From NCBI GenBank assembly GCA_036872755.1, contig JAVHNS010000001.1, positions 2,356,001 through 2,420,000 on the forward strand: a stretch of DNA of 64,000 bases, in the 5' to 3' direction. The notes below the pieces were generated by a model. It was not told where the DNA came from. It ran no database searches and saw nothing but the letters and a program-made list of their open reading frames with translations. Both the position numbers and the translations under genes were made by a program. This DNA comes from Orbilia blumenaviensis (lineage: Eukaryota > Ascomycota > Orbiliomycetes > Orbiliales > Orbiliaceae). Positions 22,657-34,191 of this stretch are shown piece after piece; the stretch's first letter is position 1; every line of letters begins with the position of its first letter.

Positions 22657-23996
22657 TTATAAAACTCTTCTTTCGATGGACTCGATGAGTTTATTAGTCT
22701 GCTCCGCTAACGATAGGGTTAGGACTGTGTGTGGTAATATCCTGGCCAAGTGAGCCGTGACACCCTGTGGTATTCGTTAGCTAATCAATAATTCCACACA
22801 GCCGTATAACTTAGTAGTAGTATCGGGATCATACCTTATAAAGCGCAAACAACCCCTCCGTCTTAATCGTCTTGACAAAACAATCCGCCAAACTAGAGTA
22901 CAAGTTTCCATTCTGGTTGTACATCCTCGACATAATTGTATCTGGCGGATGCATAACAATACAAACCGCCACACCACTACAAGCACTAGCTGCGATGTGT
23001 TTTAACGGGCCTTCCTCCATCAGATCGTATTTCTCGATCTGGCGTTTCGCAAGGAAGTAAGTGGGCAGCTGAACACTGCTACCGGCACCAGTTCTAACAA
23101 CAGCACTAGTGACACCACGGTACAGTCCCTTGAAACCTTCGGCGGAGTATATTGTTCTTCCGGCTTCGACGAAGTTTTTGTAAGGGTGTTGGGTGCCGAC
23201 TGGGAAGGCGGGGGAGTAGGATTGTAAACGGGTTTTGAAGAGGAAGAACGGGGAACCTGCGATTCCACCTATTACGCCGGAAGTTGCGCCGGCGAAGACG
23301 TTGATGTAGGGGACTTGATGTTTGGAGTCGCCGGTGAGGAGAGTGGTTGTTGATCCGCGAATTGGTTCGTAGAGACCGAGACGGCACCCTGGGCTTTCGT
23401 GTTAGATATGCAACTTTTATTTTGTTCCAAGAATGTGGTACAATGGACATATTACGATGAGGAACATACCATTGAGCAAGATCTGATAGATGTACTGTGT
23501 ATTGCAAAATATTCTACATTAGATATTTCCGATTTCGATTTCCTATAATAACGAGGATTGAATGGATGGATGAAGTGAATGAATACATACGGCACAGCCG
23601 AGTCCCTTCTGGGTGCCCCGCACGCCCTCAGTCTTATAGATCAGATGGAGAGCCTGGAATATGCCAGTGTAAACCTTCTTGACCTGTGTCCTCGCAGCGA
23701 GTTCGCCCTGGAGCTGTAATCTATTTTTATGTACCAAAAAATTGTCAGAGCGGTTGGACTCGGAATATATTAATAGTTTTATATGGCGGTATCTGTATCT
23801 GTATCTGTATTTGCCCTGTTCTCCACCTTTCAGAGCCGTAGAGACAGCAATCCGGCGGGAATAGACAGTCCAGGAACCGTAATGGTAGATGGTGGACCTA
23901 CCGTGTCTTGACGACCTCGAAGGGATTTGTAACGGTGACGGCGCAGCAAGCAGCCAGGCCGCCGGCAATGAAGCTGCCAATTGTCGTCTGCGGCAT
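22657..23996 (-). CDS. OAC1: Mitochondrial oxaloacetate carrier (Oac1-like), 5 exons
   Basis: An inner-membrane carrier moving oxaloacetate (and in yeast also sulfate, thiosulfate and isopropylmalate). Exons are 23996-23902, 23720-23591, 23494-23470 (only 25 nt), 23388-22835 and 22764-22657, giving 303 aa. Three repeats of the carrier fold are visible. Repeat 1 opens MPQTTIGSFIAGGLAACCAV and has the signature NPFEVVKTRLQLQGE. Repeat 2 has SPFFLFKTRLQSY. Repeat 3 has HPPDTIMSRMYNQNG. The degenerate second and third signatures, with FFLFK and the SRMYNQ ending, are what distinguish the Oac1 group from other dicarboxylate carriers. The small third exon encodes YIYQILLNG, and splitting at Gly restores GCRLGLYEPIRG. 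All introns are GT-AG, 70-181 nt. Convergent with the dioxygenase gene and divergent from SWD2. Confidence 0.9.
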
Positions 23997-25288
23997 AGCG
24001 ACAGCGCGGTGCAGTATAGCACCCGGTTGGTAGAAGCCGAACGGTCTCGATAATACTCCTGCTGCTACTCGTATTAATATTGTTTATTTCTTCTTATTTT
24101 CCCTTTGTTGGAGCCAGAGAGTGTGAGGAATTAAGTCGAGGAAGGGTGGAGGCCTTGGAGTATTAGCTAACTGGGGTAGCACAAGAGCTAGATACGACGC
24201 AGAGACCAGACTTTTGTGCTTGTCGCCGCCGGGGAGTTCGATATTCAGGCGCTGTCGCAAATTGCAATCGATACCATTTTCGGATTTAATTTAACCAGAG
24301 AAACAATTGAACTTATATCGCGACAAAGGAAAAAAAGTGTAAAAGTAAAGAATGTGAAGACGAGAAGTGAATTGAAGTCGGAGGCCGGATCATCTGCATC
24401 TATCTACCACATTCGCATATATGTATACTACACACACACACACACCGGCGTCCCGAGGGGAAAAAAATTATAAATTGAATGGTAGAAGGAGAAAAAAACT
24501 GAATTGGTATTAGTATTAGTAGTACCTGTAGTATCAATTAAATTGGATCTAACTAGGTCGTGTGTGGACGGGGTCAGGGCGACCAGTGCAGTTGACGAGT
24601 TCGGCACCAGAGTACTCGAGGAAGACTAGACGCCGGGACCGGACAGGATTGCGGTCAAAGTTAACGGGTAAATGCGGATATGCCGTCGACCATCATTCAG
24701 TCATCATCATCATCATAGTTAGTATGCATTGCCGGACCCTTGCCGCGATTGCAGTTAGTACAATTGTAACTAGAGCTTAAATTAAAAAAATTTATAATTT
24801 ATAATAGATCGTGATCGCCTAGTGCTAGTGGTGTACCTTCAGATATTACTATATATGGGGTAAGGTCCACTGCGACTGTTGCTATTCGTAATCGTAGGCT
24901 CCTGAATCGGCCCGTTCGGTCCCTGGCCTTGACCCGACCTAGGTACGATACCTATTTCGCTATTCCATGGACCATGCCGCCATGATACTTTGGTTTTATT
25001 AAATAAGAAGTACTTAGTCTAAGAGTGCGCATGCGCATGGCATCATCTCTGAAAAAATGTTTCTGGTGGGAAGAATACCAAGGCGAAGACCAAGATTATC
25101 TTGGCGTGGAGTAACCCCTCCAACTGGCTTAGCCCCGATCGTGTCCCGCAACCAGATAATTATCTCCGATGAAGTCTCGTAATTAAAGAGTTAGCTCCGA
25201 TGCCTTCCCCAAGAAAGCTTTAATCCCTACAACACGCGCGCCCGCGACTGAATAGTAATTTACTATCTTCAAAAGGCCCTCCCGAAAG
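23997..25288. other. Divergent promoter region between OAC1 and SWD2
   Basis: About 1.3 kb with no supported gene. It has a short CA run near 24431, an ATC run near 24706 and a GACCTAGGTA near-copy of the recurrent palindrome near 24936. Open frames here are short and lack recognisable protein character. Confidence 0.55.
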
Positions 25289-26557
25289 ATGTATTCAACT
25301 ACCGCTGCCGCCGCTTCTTCCAACAGTCAGCCCGTCGCAAAGCGTCTCGCAGATGTTATCCAGTCCTACCGCCCTGCCAAGTCGCTCCGGAACTCATCAC
25401 AGGGCTCTGTTATAACCTCTCTCGATTTTGACGATTCTGGCGAGTGGCTGCTTGCTGCCTGCGACGATGAATCTATCCAGCTCTACGACTGCAAGCTGGG
25501 CAAGCACTCCAAGGAGCTCTTCAGCAAGAAATACGGAGTCCACCTTGCCCGTTTCACCCACAATCATACAAACTGCATCTACGCCAGCACTAAGCAGGAT
25601 GGTATGCCCTGACATGTATTCTTATTCATAGGATTTCTAGGATCAGAAGGCTAATGGTGATGGTGGTCAATGATGGTGATGGATAGACACAATACGATAC
25701 CTCTCTCTGCACGACAACTCCTTCATCCGCTACTTTAGAGGTCACAAGCAGCCGGTCAACAATCTCGAGGTCTCTCCCTTAAATGACCTCTTCATATCGT
25801 CCTCCCTCGATAACACCGTTCGCTTCTGGGACTTGCGCTCGTCCAACTGCGCCGGTTGTCTGAACATCGATGCTCCTGCACAGATTGCCCATGACCCCAC
25901 CGGCGTCTCCTTCGCTGTCGCTTCCCACCACCACTCCCATCTTTTCCTCTACGATGTTCGCATGTTCGATAAAGAACCCTTCGCTATGTTTCCAATCCTT
26001 GACGACGACTACCTCAAGCAGTTTAGCTACCCTCCCATGATGCCCGAGTGGTCCAAAGTCGAATTCAGCAACGACGGTCGTCTCATAATGATCGCTACAA
26101 ATGCCAAGGTCCACTACATCATTGATAGTTTCAAAGGCGAGATGAAGTGCAGGCTCCAGCGGAAAGGCCCGACTCCTGTCGGTAGGGACGGCAAGTGGGA
26201 TATGCTCAAGGCCAGCGGGGACGTCTGCTTCTCTCCCGATGCAGCTTTCATAATCGGTGGTCAGGACAAAGGATTGGCTATGTGGGATTTGAGTATGAGA
26301 AAGTTGGATAAGGACAGAAATCTAATGCCCTTCATGGAACTGGATAGCCCGAAGGGCGCTGCCAGCGTGGTCGCATTCAATCCGAGGAATCATATTTTCG
26401 CAACGGCGCACAAGGAAGTGGTAGGTCTATCCATATTACCCGGAATATACATTCAATACATCTTAGGAAGTAGCTCTGTTGCTAACCGCCCGTTCGTGCA
26501 TAGTCCTTCTGGCTCCCTGACCAGCACGTGTCGCTACCGTCTCCATCGAGAGACTAG
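25289..26557 (+). CDS. SWD2: WD40 protein Swd2 (COMPASS / cleavage and polyadenylation factor subunit)
   Basis: Swd2 (WDR82 in animals) belongs to the Set1/COMPASS H3K4 methyltransferase and, in yeast, also to the APT part of the RNA 3'-end factor. Exons are 25289-25601, 25687-26420 and 26504-26557; both introns are GT-AG (85 and 83 nt). The product is 366 aa with an Ala/Ser-rich start. WD repeats include SVITSLDFDDSGEWLLAAC, IQLYDCKLGKH, FRGHKQPVNNLEVSPLNDLF with SSLDNTVRFWDLR, VEFSNDGRLIMIATN and GDVCFSPDAAFIIGG. These match the order in Swd2/WDR82. The last exon, SFWLPDQHVSLPSPSRD, adds a short tail as in orthologs. The ORF can be read past 26420 without a stop for hundreds of bases, but that reading is low complexity and is not coding. 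Confidence 0.92.
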
Positions 26558-27147
26558 ATTCTTAGTACCTTGTGTTATGCTATGCTGGGGTTTCTGGTGT
26601 TCAACATTTATAGATTGCTTGTTACTTTTTGATATACGATTAGTGGCTTTCTTCGTTTTCTTTACCTTTCCTCTTTTTTTTTTTTTTTTTTTTTTTTATC
26701 ACAGCGGGATGCATTATTGGGATGGTCAAAATAGCATATGCGATATAAACCTCAACTTAACAAACAAAACCAACATCTCCATACCACCCCCGATAATCGT
26801 ATGCAGTGCATATCACATACCGTTTTTATCTTTGAATAGATCAGAAATGCAGTGGCAGTTGCAATCGTCGTCAGCCAATCGGTTGAAACCCTGCAGCTCG
26901 TATGATGTAAACTTTTCGGCTATCGTCGTTTCGCACACCAAAATTCCGTTTCTGGAACTCTTCAACTTCCAACCTTCAACCTCGGATCCCCCACCAAAGC
27001 CCGCCCCACAACATCCACCCGGACACCACTCACGGTTGGCCAATTGTACATACCCACCCACACTGTCATCTATCTCCAAGCCGGCATTGGATCTTTTTTT
27101 TACTTCTTCTTTTCTTTTCTGGCGCATAACTTTAAAAAGATTCGGGC
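26558..27147. other. Intergenic spacer with poly(T) tract
   Basis: 590 bp between SWD2 and the downstream hydrolase gene on the same strand. It includes a run of 24 T at 26674-26697 and likely holds the SWD2 3' UTR and the hydrolase promoter. No gene is seen. Confidence 0.6.
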
Positions 27148-28981
27148 ATGATCCTACGACGGTTCTGCACGGCAAGCACTGCAAGCCGGGCTCTTTCAAT
27201 TTCTGCACACGCGAGACCGACGACGACAATGCCTCTCCGCGCAAGAGTCGGAGTGAACGCCATGGCGCAGGTAATTCTTCTACCTCATATCTTTCGAGTA
27301 CTGTAGCAGCCTGTGATACTGATCAATACAAAATTTGGATCTAGAACTTCCGCTCGCAATCGACGACTACCACTGCTCCCCCTGTCGAAGCCGAAAACAC
27401 AGACGATGATGTCCTCTTTGATTCCGCGAAGGGTGCTCGTACGATCACCCTCAATAGGCCGGCGAAGCTCAACGCCCTCAGTGCTTCTATGGCCGGCAAA
27501 ATACTGCCTAGATTACTCGTACGCCCTTCCTATCCTATAGCGCTTTCTTAATATATATATATATATATATATACGCCCCAAACATCCAACCCAGCTCAAC
27601 TAACCCACCAAAACCACCACAGGAATGGCAAAAATCCCAAATGGCCAACGTCATAATCATCAAAGGCGCCGGCGACCGCGCCTTCTGCGCTGGCGGCGAC
27701 GTCGCCGTCCTAGCCGCCCAAAACCGCACAAGTGCAGCAGGACAACAAGCTTCAATCGATTACTTCGCGCTGGAATACAAACTCGACAACCTAATCGCCA
27801 AATACACAAAACCCTACGTCGCCTTCATGGACGGTATCACCATGGGCGGTGGTGTCGGTCTCTCCCTCCACGGCCACTTCCGTATCGCAACAGAACGTAC
27901 AATGTTCTCCATGCCTGAAACCACAATCGGTTTCTTCCCGGACGTTGGTGCTAGTTTCTTCCTACCTAGGTTGGATGGGTATCTTGGTACCTACCTCGCT
28001 TTGACCAGTGAGCGTCTTAAGGGTGTTCAGGCTTATTGGGCGGGTGTGGCGACGCATTACATCCACTCTTCGAGCTTGCAGGATCTGCAGGATCGGTTGT
28101 CGGAGTTGGAGTTTAACGATCATGATGATTTGCAGTGGAGATTGGAGCATATAAATTCTACGATCGAGGAGTATGTGACTGGTTTACCTCCTAATGAGCC
28201 GTTCAGGCTGGGTGGAGAGACGAGGGAGGCTATTGATCGGTATGTTTTATCTTCTTTAACCCTTCTCTAGCTCCGATATAAAAAATGAAAATCGAGAGGG
28301 AGAGACGAAATGGATCATATATCTGACTCTTTTTTTCTTTTTCTTTTCTTTTTAATATAACACAGCTGCTTCCGCTACAACAGCATCGACGAAATCATGC
28401 AAGCCCTCCGAAACGAGGACTCAGAATGGGCGAACAGAACAATCAACACCCTCCGCAGCCGCTCACCAATAGCACTACGCGTCACACTGCTAGAAATGCG
28501 CTACGGTGCAGCATGGACCATCAACTCGTCATTCATCCGTGAATTCCACATGGCCAGGAAATTCATGAACCACTCCCTCCACCCTGACTTTGTAGAGGGA
28601 GTAGAAAAACAACTAGCTAAGCCAGTTGATGGGTTTAAGCAACCTCCGATCTGGAATCCTGCCAGTATTGAAGAAACGACGGATGCGATGGCTTTACAAT
28701 ACTTTGAGATCGAAGAGGGAGCGCAGATGTTGGACCTTGTGACGGTTGCTAACGAGGTTGATTATGCGAACTATCCGCACGGATGGTTGGGATTGCCATC
28801 TGAGAATGCGGTGAAGATTATGTTGGGACAAGGGGGGAGGAAGACGGTTGAGGAGTTGGAGAAGGCCGTGTTGAAGCAGTGGGATAATAAGGTTGGTGTG
28901 CAGGAGAAGTTGAGAGATGTGTTTCAGAGGAAGATTAAAGAGGGACTTGGGGGTATTGCGGAATGGAAGGTTGAGCCGTAG
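27148..28981 (+). CDS. 3-hydroxyisobutyryl-CoA hydrolase, mitochondrial
   Basis: Hydrolyses 3-hydroxyisobutyryl-CoA in valine breakdown in the mitochondrial matrix; a member of the enoyl-CoA hydratase/isomerase superfamily (yeast Ehd3). Exons are 27148-27270, 27345-27518, 27623-28239 and 28366-28981, for 509 aa. The start MILRRFCTASTASRALS is Arg/Ser rich without acidic residues and fits a matrix presequence. The CoA-binding core begins ARTITLNRPAKLNALS. The oxyanion-hole and active-site regions are KGAGDRAFCAGGDV, MDGITMGGGVGLSLHG and PETTIGFFPDVGASFFLPRL, where the Glu and Asp typical of HIBCH enzymes are kept. The long C-terminal ECH_2-type region (FRYNSIDEIMQAL, then MRYGAAW) separates it from simple hydratases. 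All three introns are GT-AG, and intron 2 carries a TA microsatellite. Same strand as SWD2, 590 bp downstream, with its own promoter likely. Confidence 0.91.
27549..27573 (+). repeat. TA dinucleotide microsatellite
   Basis: About twelve TA units lie within intron 2 of the hydrolase gene. Confidence 0.85.
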
Positions 28982-29652
28982 ACGGGGGGTTACATACGTG
29001 AGGTTGTAGATATTTTTACCTGCCGACTTACGTTTGCGGTTGGTGTACGATTATATATGTTACATTTATATTATAGTACATGCATATATTTATATTTAAG
29101 ATGCGGGATTCTACTTTACAAAAGCAGACTGTCTCTACCTGAATCTTTCTTCAAAAGGCCCGGGAGAGTGTAGATAGTAACATTTAACAAACCCCCACCT
29201 CGAGAACTCCACCCGAAGCAAAAGGATCGAGCGATCATCAAAGCTATATTGGATATATACTATGGAAAAAGAACCGACTTCTCCAGGGGGGTCAAGTCCA
29301 CCCCCCGGTGATACAATATCGAAATCGAAATCGATCGCACCATCAAATCGAATCACCGATACGACTTCCCGCGTTCCTTCCAATTCAACCACAAGGCTAA
29401 TCATAATCAATTAGGATATTCAGGATATCGACACCACCCTCCCGCAATGCAGAATCAACATCCATGCACGAATGCAGCCAAGATCTCAAACAACAATTTA
29501 CCATCCTGGAACCCACACTTCCGTATCGACGATGGCAAAAAAAAAAAATGATACCGAGCTACTCAGCATACTTGGTACTTATCTCCGGAGACTTCCATCG
29601 CGGGGGCTACTGCGCATCGACCACATCACACCATACCCACCACACCACTACC

Positions 29653-29679
29653 TTTTTTTTTTTTTTTTTTTTTTTTTTT
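29653..29679 (+). repeat. Poly(T) tract of 27
   Basis: An uninterrupted run of 27 T in intergenic DNA. Confidence 0.88.
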
Positions 29680-30007
29680 GAACAGGAGAGAGAGGACGGA
29701 TATGACAGGCCTGAAAGAAAAGCCACGTAACGAAGGTTTATGGTATCGATCGACGCTGTTTTTTCAGCCACATAGAAAATATCTTGCTGTTACCTACATA
29801 CATTCAGGTTACAACGGTAAGCGTTATAGTTCAAAAGCGTTAACCGGGTGCCGGTAGGAGTAGCGTCGGCCGGCCGCGGTACGGTAGTGTAAATTAAGAA
29901 AGAAAGAAGAAAATAATGTTTGATAAAGAGAAAGAGAAGCCGAGAAGGCCGAAAGCGTATTCCTTCCCTCTAGAAGCCGTTCAAATGCAATGGTATCGAA
30001 TGTAACG

Positions 30008-30017
30008 TACCTAGGTA
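30008..30017. repeat. TACCTAGGTA palindrome, copy 3
   Basis: An exact copy of the recurrent 10-bp palindrome, in the gap between convergent genes. Confidence 0.6.
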
Positions 30018-31539
30018 TCTCAGCACTAGCCATGAACGTGATAAAACGTTAGGAATGGAGGTATTGTCTATACTCAACTACAACTACAAGACTACTCTTC
30101 TAAAAGATGGTAATAAGGGAAATAATTTGAAATAATAATTCTTCTTTCATTTCTCTAAACTAAAATTTATAGCTTTCATACTAATTAAAAATATGTCAAC
30201 ATATTTCATCCAATCATGTCGGTGACAACCCCCTCCCCCTCTTCTTCCCTATTTGCCCGTTTCACGGTTTTGCACGTGGATATGTATAGAGAAAAGTCAT
30301 AAAAAATCTTCTCCCAAATTCTCATATCGATCGAATCATTAAGAAAACAAAAATGTAAAGAAACAATCGTCATGCCCAATCGTTAATTCATAGTTTCGAT
30401 CGCATAAAACCGAGAAGACAGAAGATGAAGAGAAAGAGGAAGAGAAAATCTGCCTAAATTCCAACACTTCAGATAAGCGAAGAAAAAAAAAAAAGGCGCC
30501 ACATGAAAAACCAGAAGGAAAGACCGGAAGTAGAAAAGAGAAGAGGAAGAAGAATGTGGTTGCTATTGCATTTGTTTCTTGATTTTTTGTGCAAAGGTTG
30601 ACAAGACCAGAGTTGTTTTCTCCAATACCCCTCCCTCCTTCTCGAAAGGAAGGGTGTGGATATGTTTCAAGTGTTTTTGGGTGAAGCTTCGACCTATCTT
30701 TCCCTGTCAAGAGGGAAAAAACAGACAAGCTTGCCAATGGAGGGTGGCAAGGGTGATAGAAAAAAAATGCAACAGGCAATTGCAATTGCATAAAAATCCA
30801 GGGAAGGAGTGGAAAAGAAAAAGTGACAACCAAATGGTATCTCCGGGTCTGAAACTCCCGAGCTTTCCTGCGAACAAAGAAAAGAAAAAAGAATATAGTA
30901 GAGTAGCAGAATATGGGTCTTCTTCCCGGACCCACAGCGTAGAAATACATGATTAACACACCAGAAAAGATAAAAACTCCTAGATATCGCCGGCGCCAAA
31001 AGCAATCAGAAACTCAATGGAAGGAGTAAAAAAGTGAAGATTTTAACACACCAAGCCGCCCATAGTTTTTCCAATAAAACAAATAAAAAACAGATAGAAA
31101 TCAAACGGGCTTTTTTCTTTCACCTGACAAGATCGATACTAAAAATCTTATAGCGACCAAAGGTATTTTTGAGAAGTGAAGCGAGGAAGGAGAAAGGAAA
31201 AAAAGAAAATTGGCTGAGGAAAAAAAAAAGAAAAGAGCATAAAACCCGAAGAAGAAAAAAACTGTCAAAGACTAAATGTTAAAGTTCTTTAATATCCGAG
31301 GGGCGTTTGTCCAATCAATACACCGGAAGTGTGATGGTGTCGAACAATACATGGTTGGTTTTTTATATAGGAGGGGCATGTCGATACGAGCGAGCGATTT
31401 TGCGTTGATGTGGTAGATAGTGACTAGGCGACTGAGTGCGGGGTAGATCTCTCTGCCGTGTTTAGCCCCACTAAGGACCATGTCTAATACCACATAGCGT
31501 GATGATGGTACCTGAACGCAGCCTGGAGGTTAGGCCAGC

Positions 31540-33051
31540 CTAGTCGTAAGCAGGTGGAGACGTTGCGAAATCGTTGTCAAGAACAGTGAGCTGGTCACCA
31601 AGCAAGAGCTTCTGGAAGTCGTCGTCGTTGAAATCGAGGAGGTGAGATCGTTTCAGAACCTCTGATTCGACTTCTTCGAAGCTGTGAAACTCATTGAGCC
31701 AGCCAGAGCCGCTACCCCCTGTGCTTGGATGGAAGCTCTCGTCAGTTTTAAGGATTCCGTTGATTCCGTTGATTCCGTTGATTCCGTTGATCCCGGCGGG
31801 TTTCGAGATATTATTGGCTAGCCTAGCATCTTCCTTCTTCTTCTTGGCGGCTTCTTCGCTGTCTGCTATCAGGTATTTTTCGGATTCGTGCTGTAGATAT
31901 TGCTCAATCGCTGGGTTTCCACATCCGTGATGAGTTAGTACCATCTGCTTTAGCCTTAGAACGTCGCTGCGTAATTTCACGAGAGTGGCATTCAAGAAGC
32001 GGTTCTGCTGAACTAGCAGTCTGCTCTTCTCCTCGAGGCGCTGGTTCATGATCTTCTTCTTCTTTCGGCACTTGCTGGCGGCAATCCGGTTGCGCTCTAG
32101 GAAGCGTGCTCGCTTATCTGATTCATTGAGCTTGCCATCAACCCCATCTTCTTCATCATCTTCATCCTCAATATCCACAGACGACCTCTTTCTCTTTCGG
32201 TTTGTAGAATTGGTGTTAAGTGATTGGAAGGTTGGATTCACAGGGCTGATAGGCTCGGCCTTGATCTCAGTAGACGGAATATTCTCAGTAATGAAAATTC
32301 CATCCATTCGTGAAAATGACTGGGCAACAGCCACGTCTGATCCCAATCTCTGCCTTGATCGGGTGGCAGGCTTTGCCAGGCACTCGACTCCGCGGGGAAG
32401 TGTTTGCCTCCTCGATCTCAAAGTTTCTGCCTTCTGCTCTGTACTTGGAAGATTTAGAATTCCCATAGTATTTGAATCCCAGGTCTCGGGCAGAGACAAA
32501 TTTCGCTTGTAGGCAATTGGCGAAGTTTTGTCGGCCTTCTGAGCATTTAAAGCCTTCCTTGTGAGCACCGGTTCGACAGATGTCGAGTTTGTGGTTTGTT
32601 CCCTCGCCACTATGGTATTCGGGGTCAGTTCTTCCGGACTGGTGATGGGTGTTATCGACGAAACCGGGCTATCGGGAAATGTGGTTGCAATTGAGAAGGC
32701 AAATGGACTGGGGCTGCGAGATAATCGTAGATGTGTGAGGATTGACGAGTCTGTAGCATTTAGAGATTTTGGAGATTGTTCAGGTGTAAGAGTTTGGTCC
32801 AGTCTAGTATTGATAGCGGGTAGAGCTTCGTCCCTTATGAGTCTGGGCTTATCGGAATGAAGATGCTCTTTCCGTGTTGATGTAGAGACAAGGTTACCTG
32901 GAGCAGGTGAGTTTGCAAAGTAATCGTCAAAGGGATTCATGCCATCATTAAAGATGGAGTTGAAAAAGTTGGGAGTGAGGGTGCTGGAAGGGAGAGCATC
33001 CACGGAGAGGGCTCCGCCTGCAATTGTCGGTTGTTTTACGACAGCAGCCAT
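31540..33051 (-). CDS. bZIP transcription factor, ATF/CREB type (AtfB-like)
   Basis: A nuclear DNA-binding regulator; fungal ATF/CREB factors control stress, spore and secondary-metabolism genes, but the targets here are unknown. One exon encodes 503 aa from the ATG at 33051. The N-terminal 280 residues are Ser/Thr/Pro rich with several TPEQSP, SPSP and SP-type candidate kinase sites. An acidic stretch (EDEDDEEDGVDG, near 295-306) precedes the basic region at about 312-335. That region contains N321-R-I-A-A-S-K-C328-R, matching the NxxAAxxCR rule. The leucine zipper follows at about 340-375, ending VLTHHGCGNPAIEQYL, which resembles the AtfB group more than AtfA. A GIN tripeptide repeat lies at residues 420-433. 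The acidic C-terminus holds LLDFNDDDFQKLLLGDQL. Its upstream gap is the longest in the window. The subgroup is tentative; bZIP itself is certain. Confidence 0.91.
   Translation of the reverse strand: MAAVVKQPTIAGGALSVDALPSSTLTPNFFNSIFNDGMNPFDDYFANSPAPGNLVSTSTRKEHLHSDKPRLIRDEALPAINTRLDQTLTPEQSPKSLNATDSSILTHLRLSRSPSPFAFSIATTFPDSPVSSITPITSPEELTPNTIVAREQTTNSTSVEPVLTRKALNAQKADKTSPIAYKRNLSLPETWDSNTMGILNLPSTEQKAETLRSRRQTLPRGVECLAKPATRSRQRLGSDVAVAQSFSRMDGIFITENIPSTEIKAEPISPVNPTFQSLNTNSTNRKRKRSSVDIEDEDDEEDGVDGKLNESDKRARFLERNRIAASKCRKKKKIMNQRLEEKSRLLVQQNRFLNATLVKLRSDVLRLKQMVLTHHGCGNPAIEQYLQHESEKYLIADSEEAAKKKKEDARLANNISKPAGINGINGINGINGILKTDESFHPSTGGSGSGWLNEFHSFEEVESEVLKRSHLLDFNDDDFQKLLLGDQLTVLDNDFATSPPAYD
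31754..31789 (-). repeat. 9-nt coding tandem repeat (Gly-Ile-Asn)
   Basis: Four perfect copies of a 9-mer (ATTCCGTTG on the plus strand) encode a GIN tripeptide repeat in the bZIP protein. The identical codons point to recent slippage. Confidence 0.9.
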
Positions 33052-34168
33052 TGTGAATTGATTTGGATTGTACTGTGGTATATTCGGAGATAAAAAAAAG
33101 AATAAGAAAAAAGTATCAGTCGAAAGGATACCACTACTATATGTCGGGATTAAATAACGTCGATTCGTCGAGGCGATTCGGAGTTGCCCGCTATGAGTCG
33201 TCGTCCTTTTTTCTGAAAATAAAATTATCTATTTGAATCCGAATATATTATTATAATATTCCGAAGGGAGGGGAGCTGGCGTGGTTGCGTTGTCGAATAT
33301 GTTATAAATATACTTTTGGGAAGCGGCTACTGCGGGTGTATCAATGGTAACTCGTTAGCTCTGCAACAGCTTCAGCAGCGGTGTTTAAACCTGACAAAAC
33401 GTTAAACAGATCAAAACGATAAGAGAAGAAAAAAAGTAGGGAGCGGATGGGGTCCATATAAAGACGGGTATTTCACGGAACAGGCAGTACCAAGTGGGAT
33501 TAGTGAACCAAAGCGGCCAGGGCGATACTATCGATTGACAGCAACCAAACTAGCCAGCTGGGGTGGGACGCGGGTCTAGATGCAGTTCAGGAATGTCGAC
33601 GTGCATGCAAGTAGCTTCGTCATACAGAGTCCCAGAATTCACACGGCAGCTAGCGGCATTTCTCAGAATGGCTTGACCGCGGGCCATTTTTGGGTCTGCT
33701 ATCGCTAAACTCGACAAGAAAATTCTACCTTCGAGAAGGACGAAAACCCTGCCCATTGGCATCGGTCTGCAAGCATTTTTGTGGTGGTGGTGGGGGGGAT
33801 CGGGAACAAGGTTGGCGGTCTCAAACGTTAACAGGGTAGCGTGTAGGTACTTACATTGGATTCGGGTTGGTTGGAGGCGGGCTTTCGGATTTCAAGCCAT
33901 AGATGCCAATGCTAATGCTGGATTGCTATGATTGAGCGAAGCTATTCCCAGGCGGGTAGGAATCAAATTCCACCAGAGGAGATAGAAGAATAGATTGTTT
34001 CGAGATAAGTCGATGTTTGATAGATAGGAAGTGTGTGTGCGTGTATGTGGGTGTTTGTGGGTGTATGATTAAGCCAGGTCTAAGCTGCTAGGCAGCCCGC
34101 CTCTGAATAGTTTTTTTTATTTTTTTTTTTTTAGAAAAGAATTAATCTCTTGCAAGATTTCAAAGGGG

Positions 34169-34191
34169 AAAAAAAAAAAAAAAAAAAAAAA
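34169..34191 (+). repeat. Poly(A) tract of 23
   Basis: An uninterrupted run of 23 A about 1.1 kb upstream of the bZIP start codon. Confidence 0.88.

Larger units (their letters stand above)
28982..31539. other. Convergent intergenic region
   Basis: About 2.6 kb between the 3' ends of the hydrolase and the bZIP gene. It contains a 27-T tract at 29653-29679, a TACCTAGGTA palindrome at 30008-30017, and a purine-rich plus strand from about 30340 to 31260. That last part yields long Phe/Ser-rich minus-strand readings that I reject as genes. It could be a long 3' UTR of the bZIP gene. Confidence 0.5.

Noticed and set aside
26421..27344. Extension of the SWD2 frame through the intron and spacer to 27344
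   Set aside because: After the conserved HKEV the reading becomes low complexity, with a poly-Phe run from T24. The splice to SFWLPDQHVS gives the family C-terminus.
30339..30959. A 206-codon open frame on the minus strand, rich in Phe, Ser and Leu
   Set aside because: It is a reading of pyrimidine-rich DNA with FFF/SSS runs and no recognisable domain. It lies downstream of the bZIP gene, where a 3' UTR is more likely.
32048..32512. Open frame of 154 codons antisense to the bZIP gene
   Set aside because: It mirrors the codon pattern of a certain coding exon and has low-complexity Ser runs; a shadow frame.
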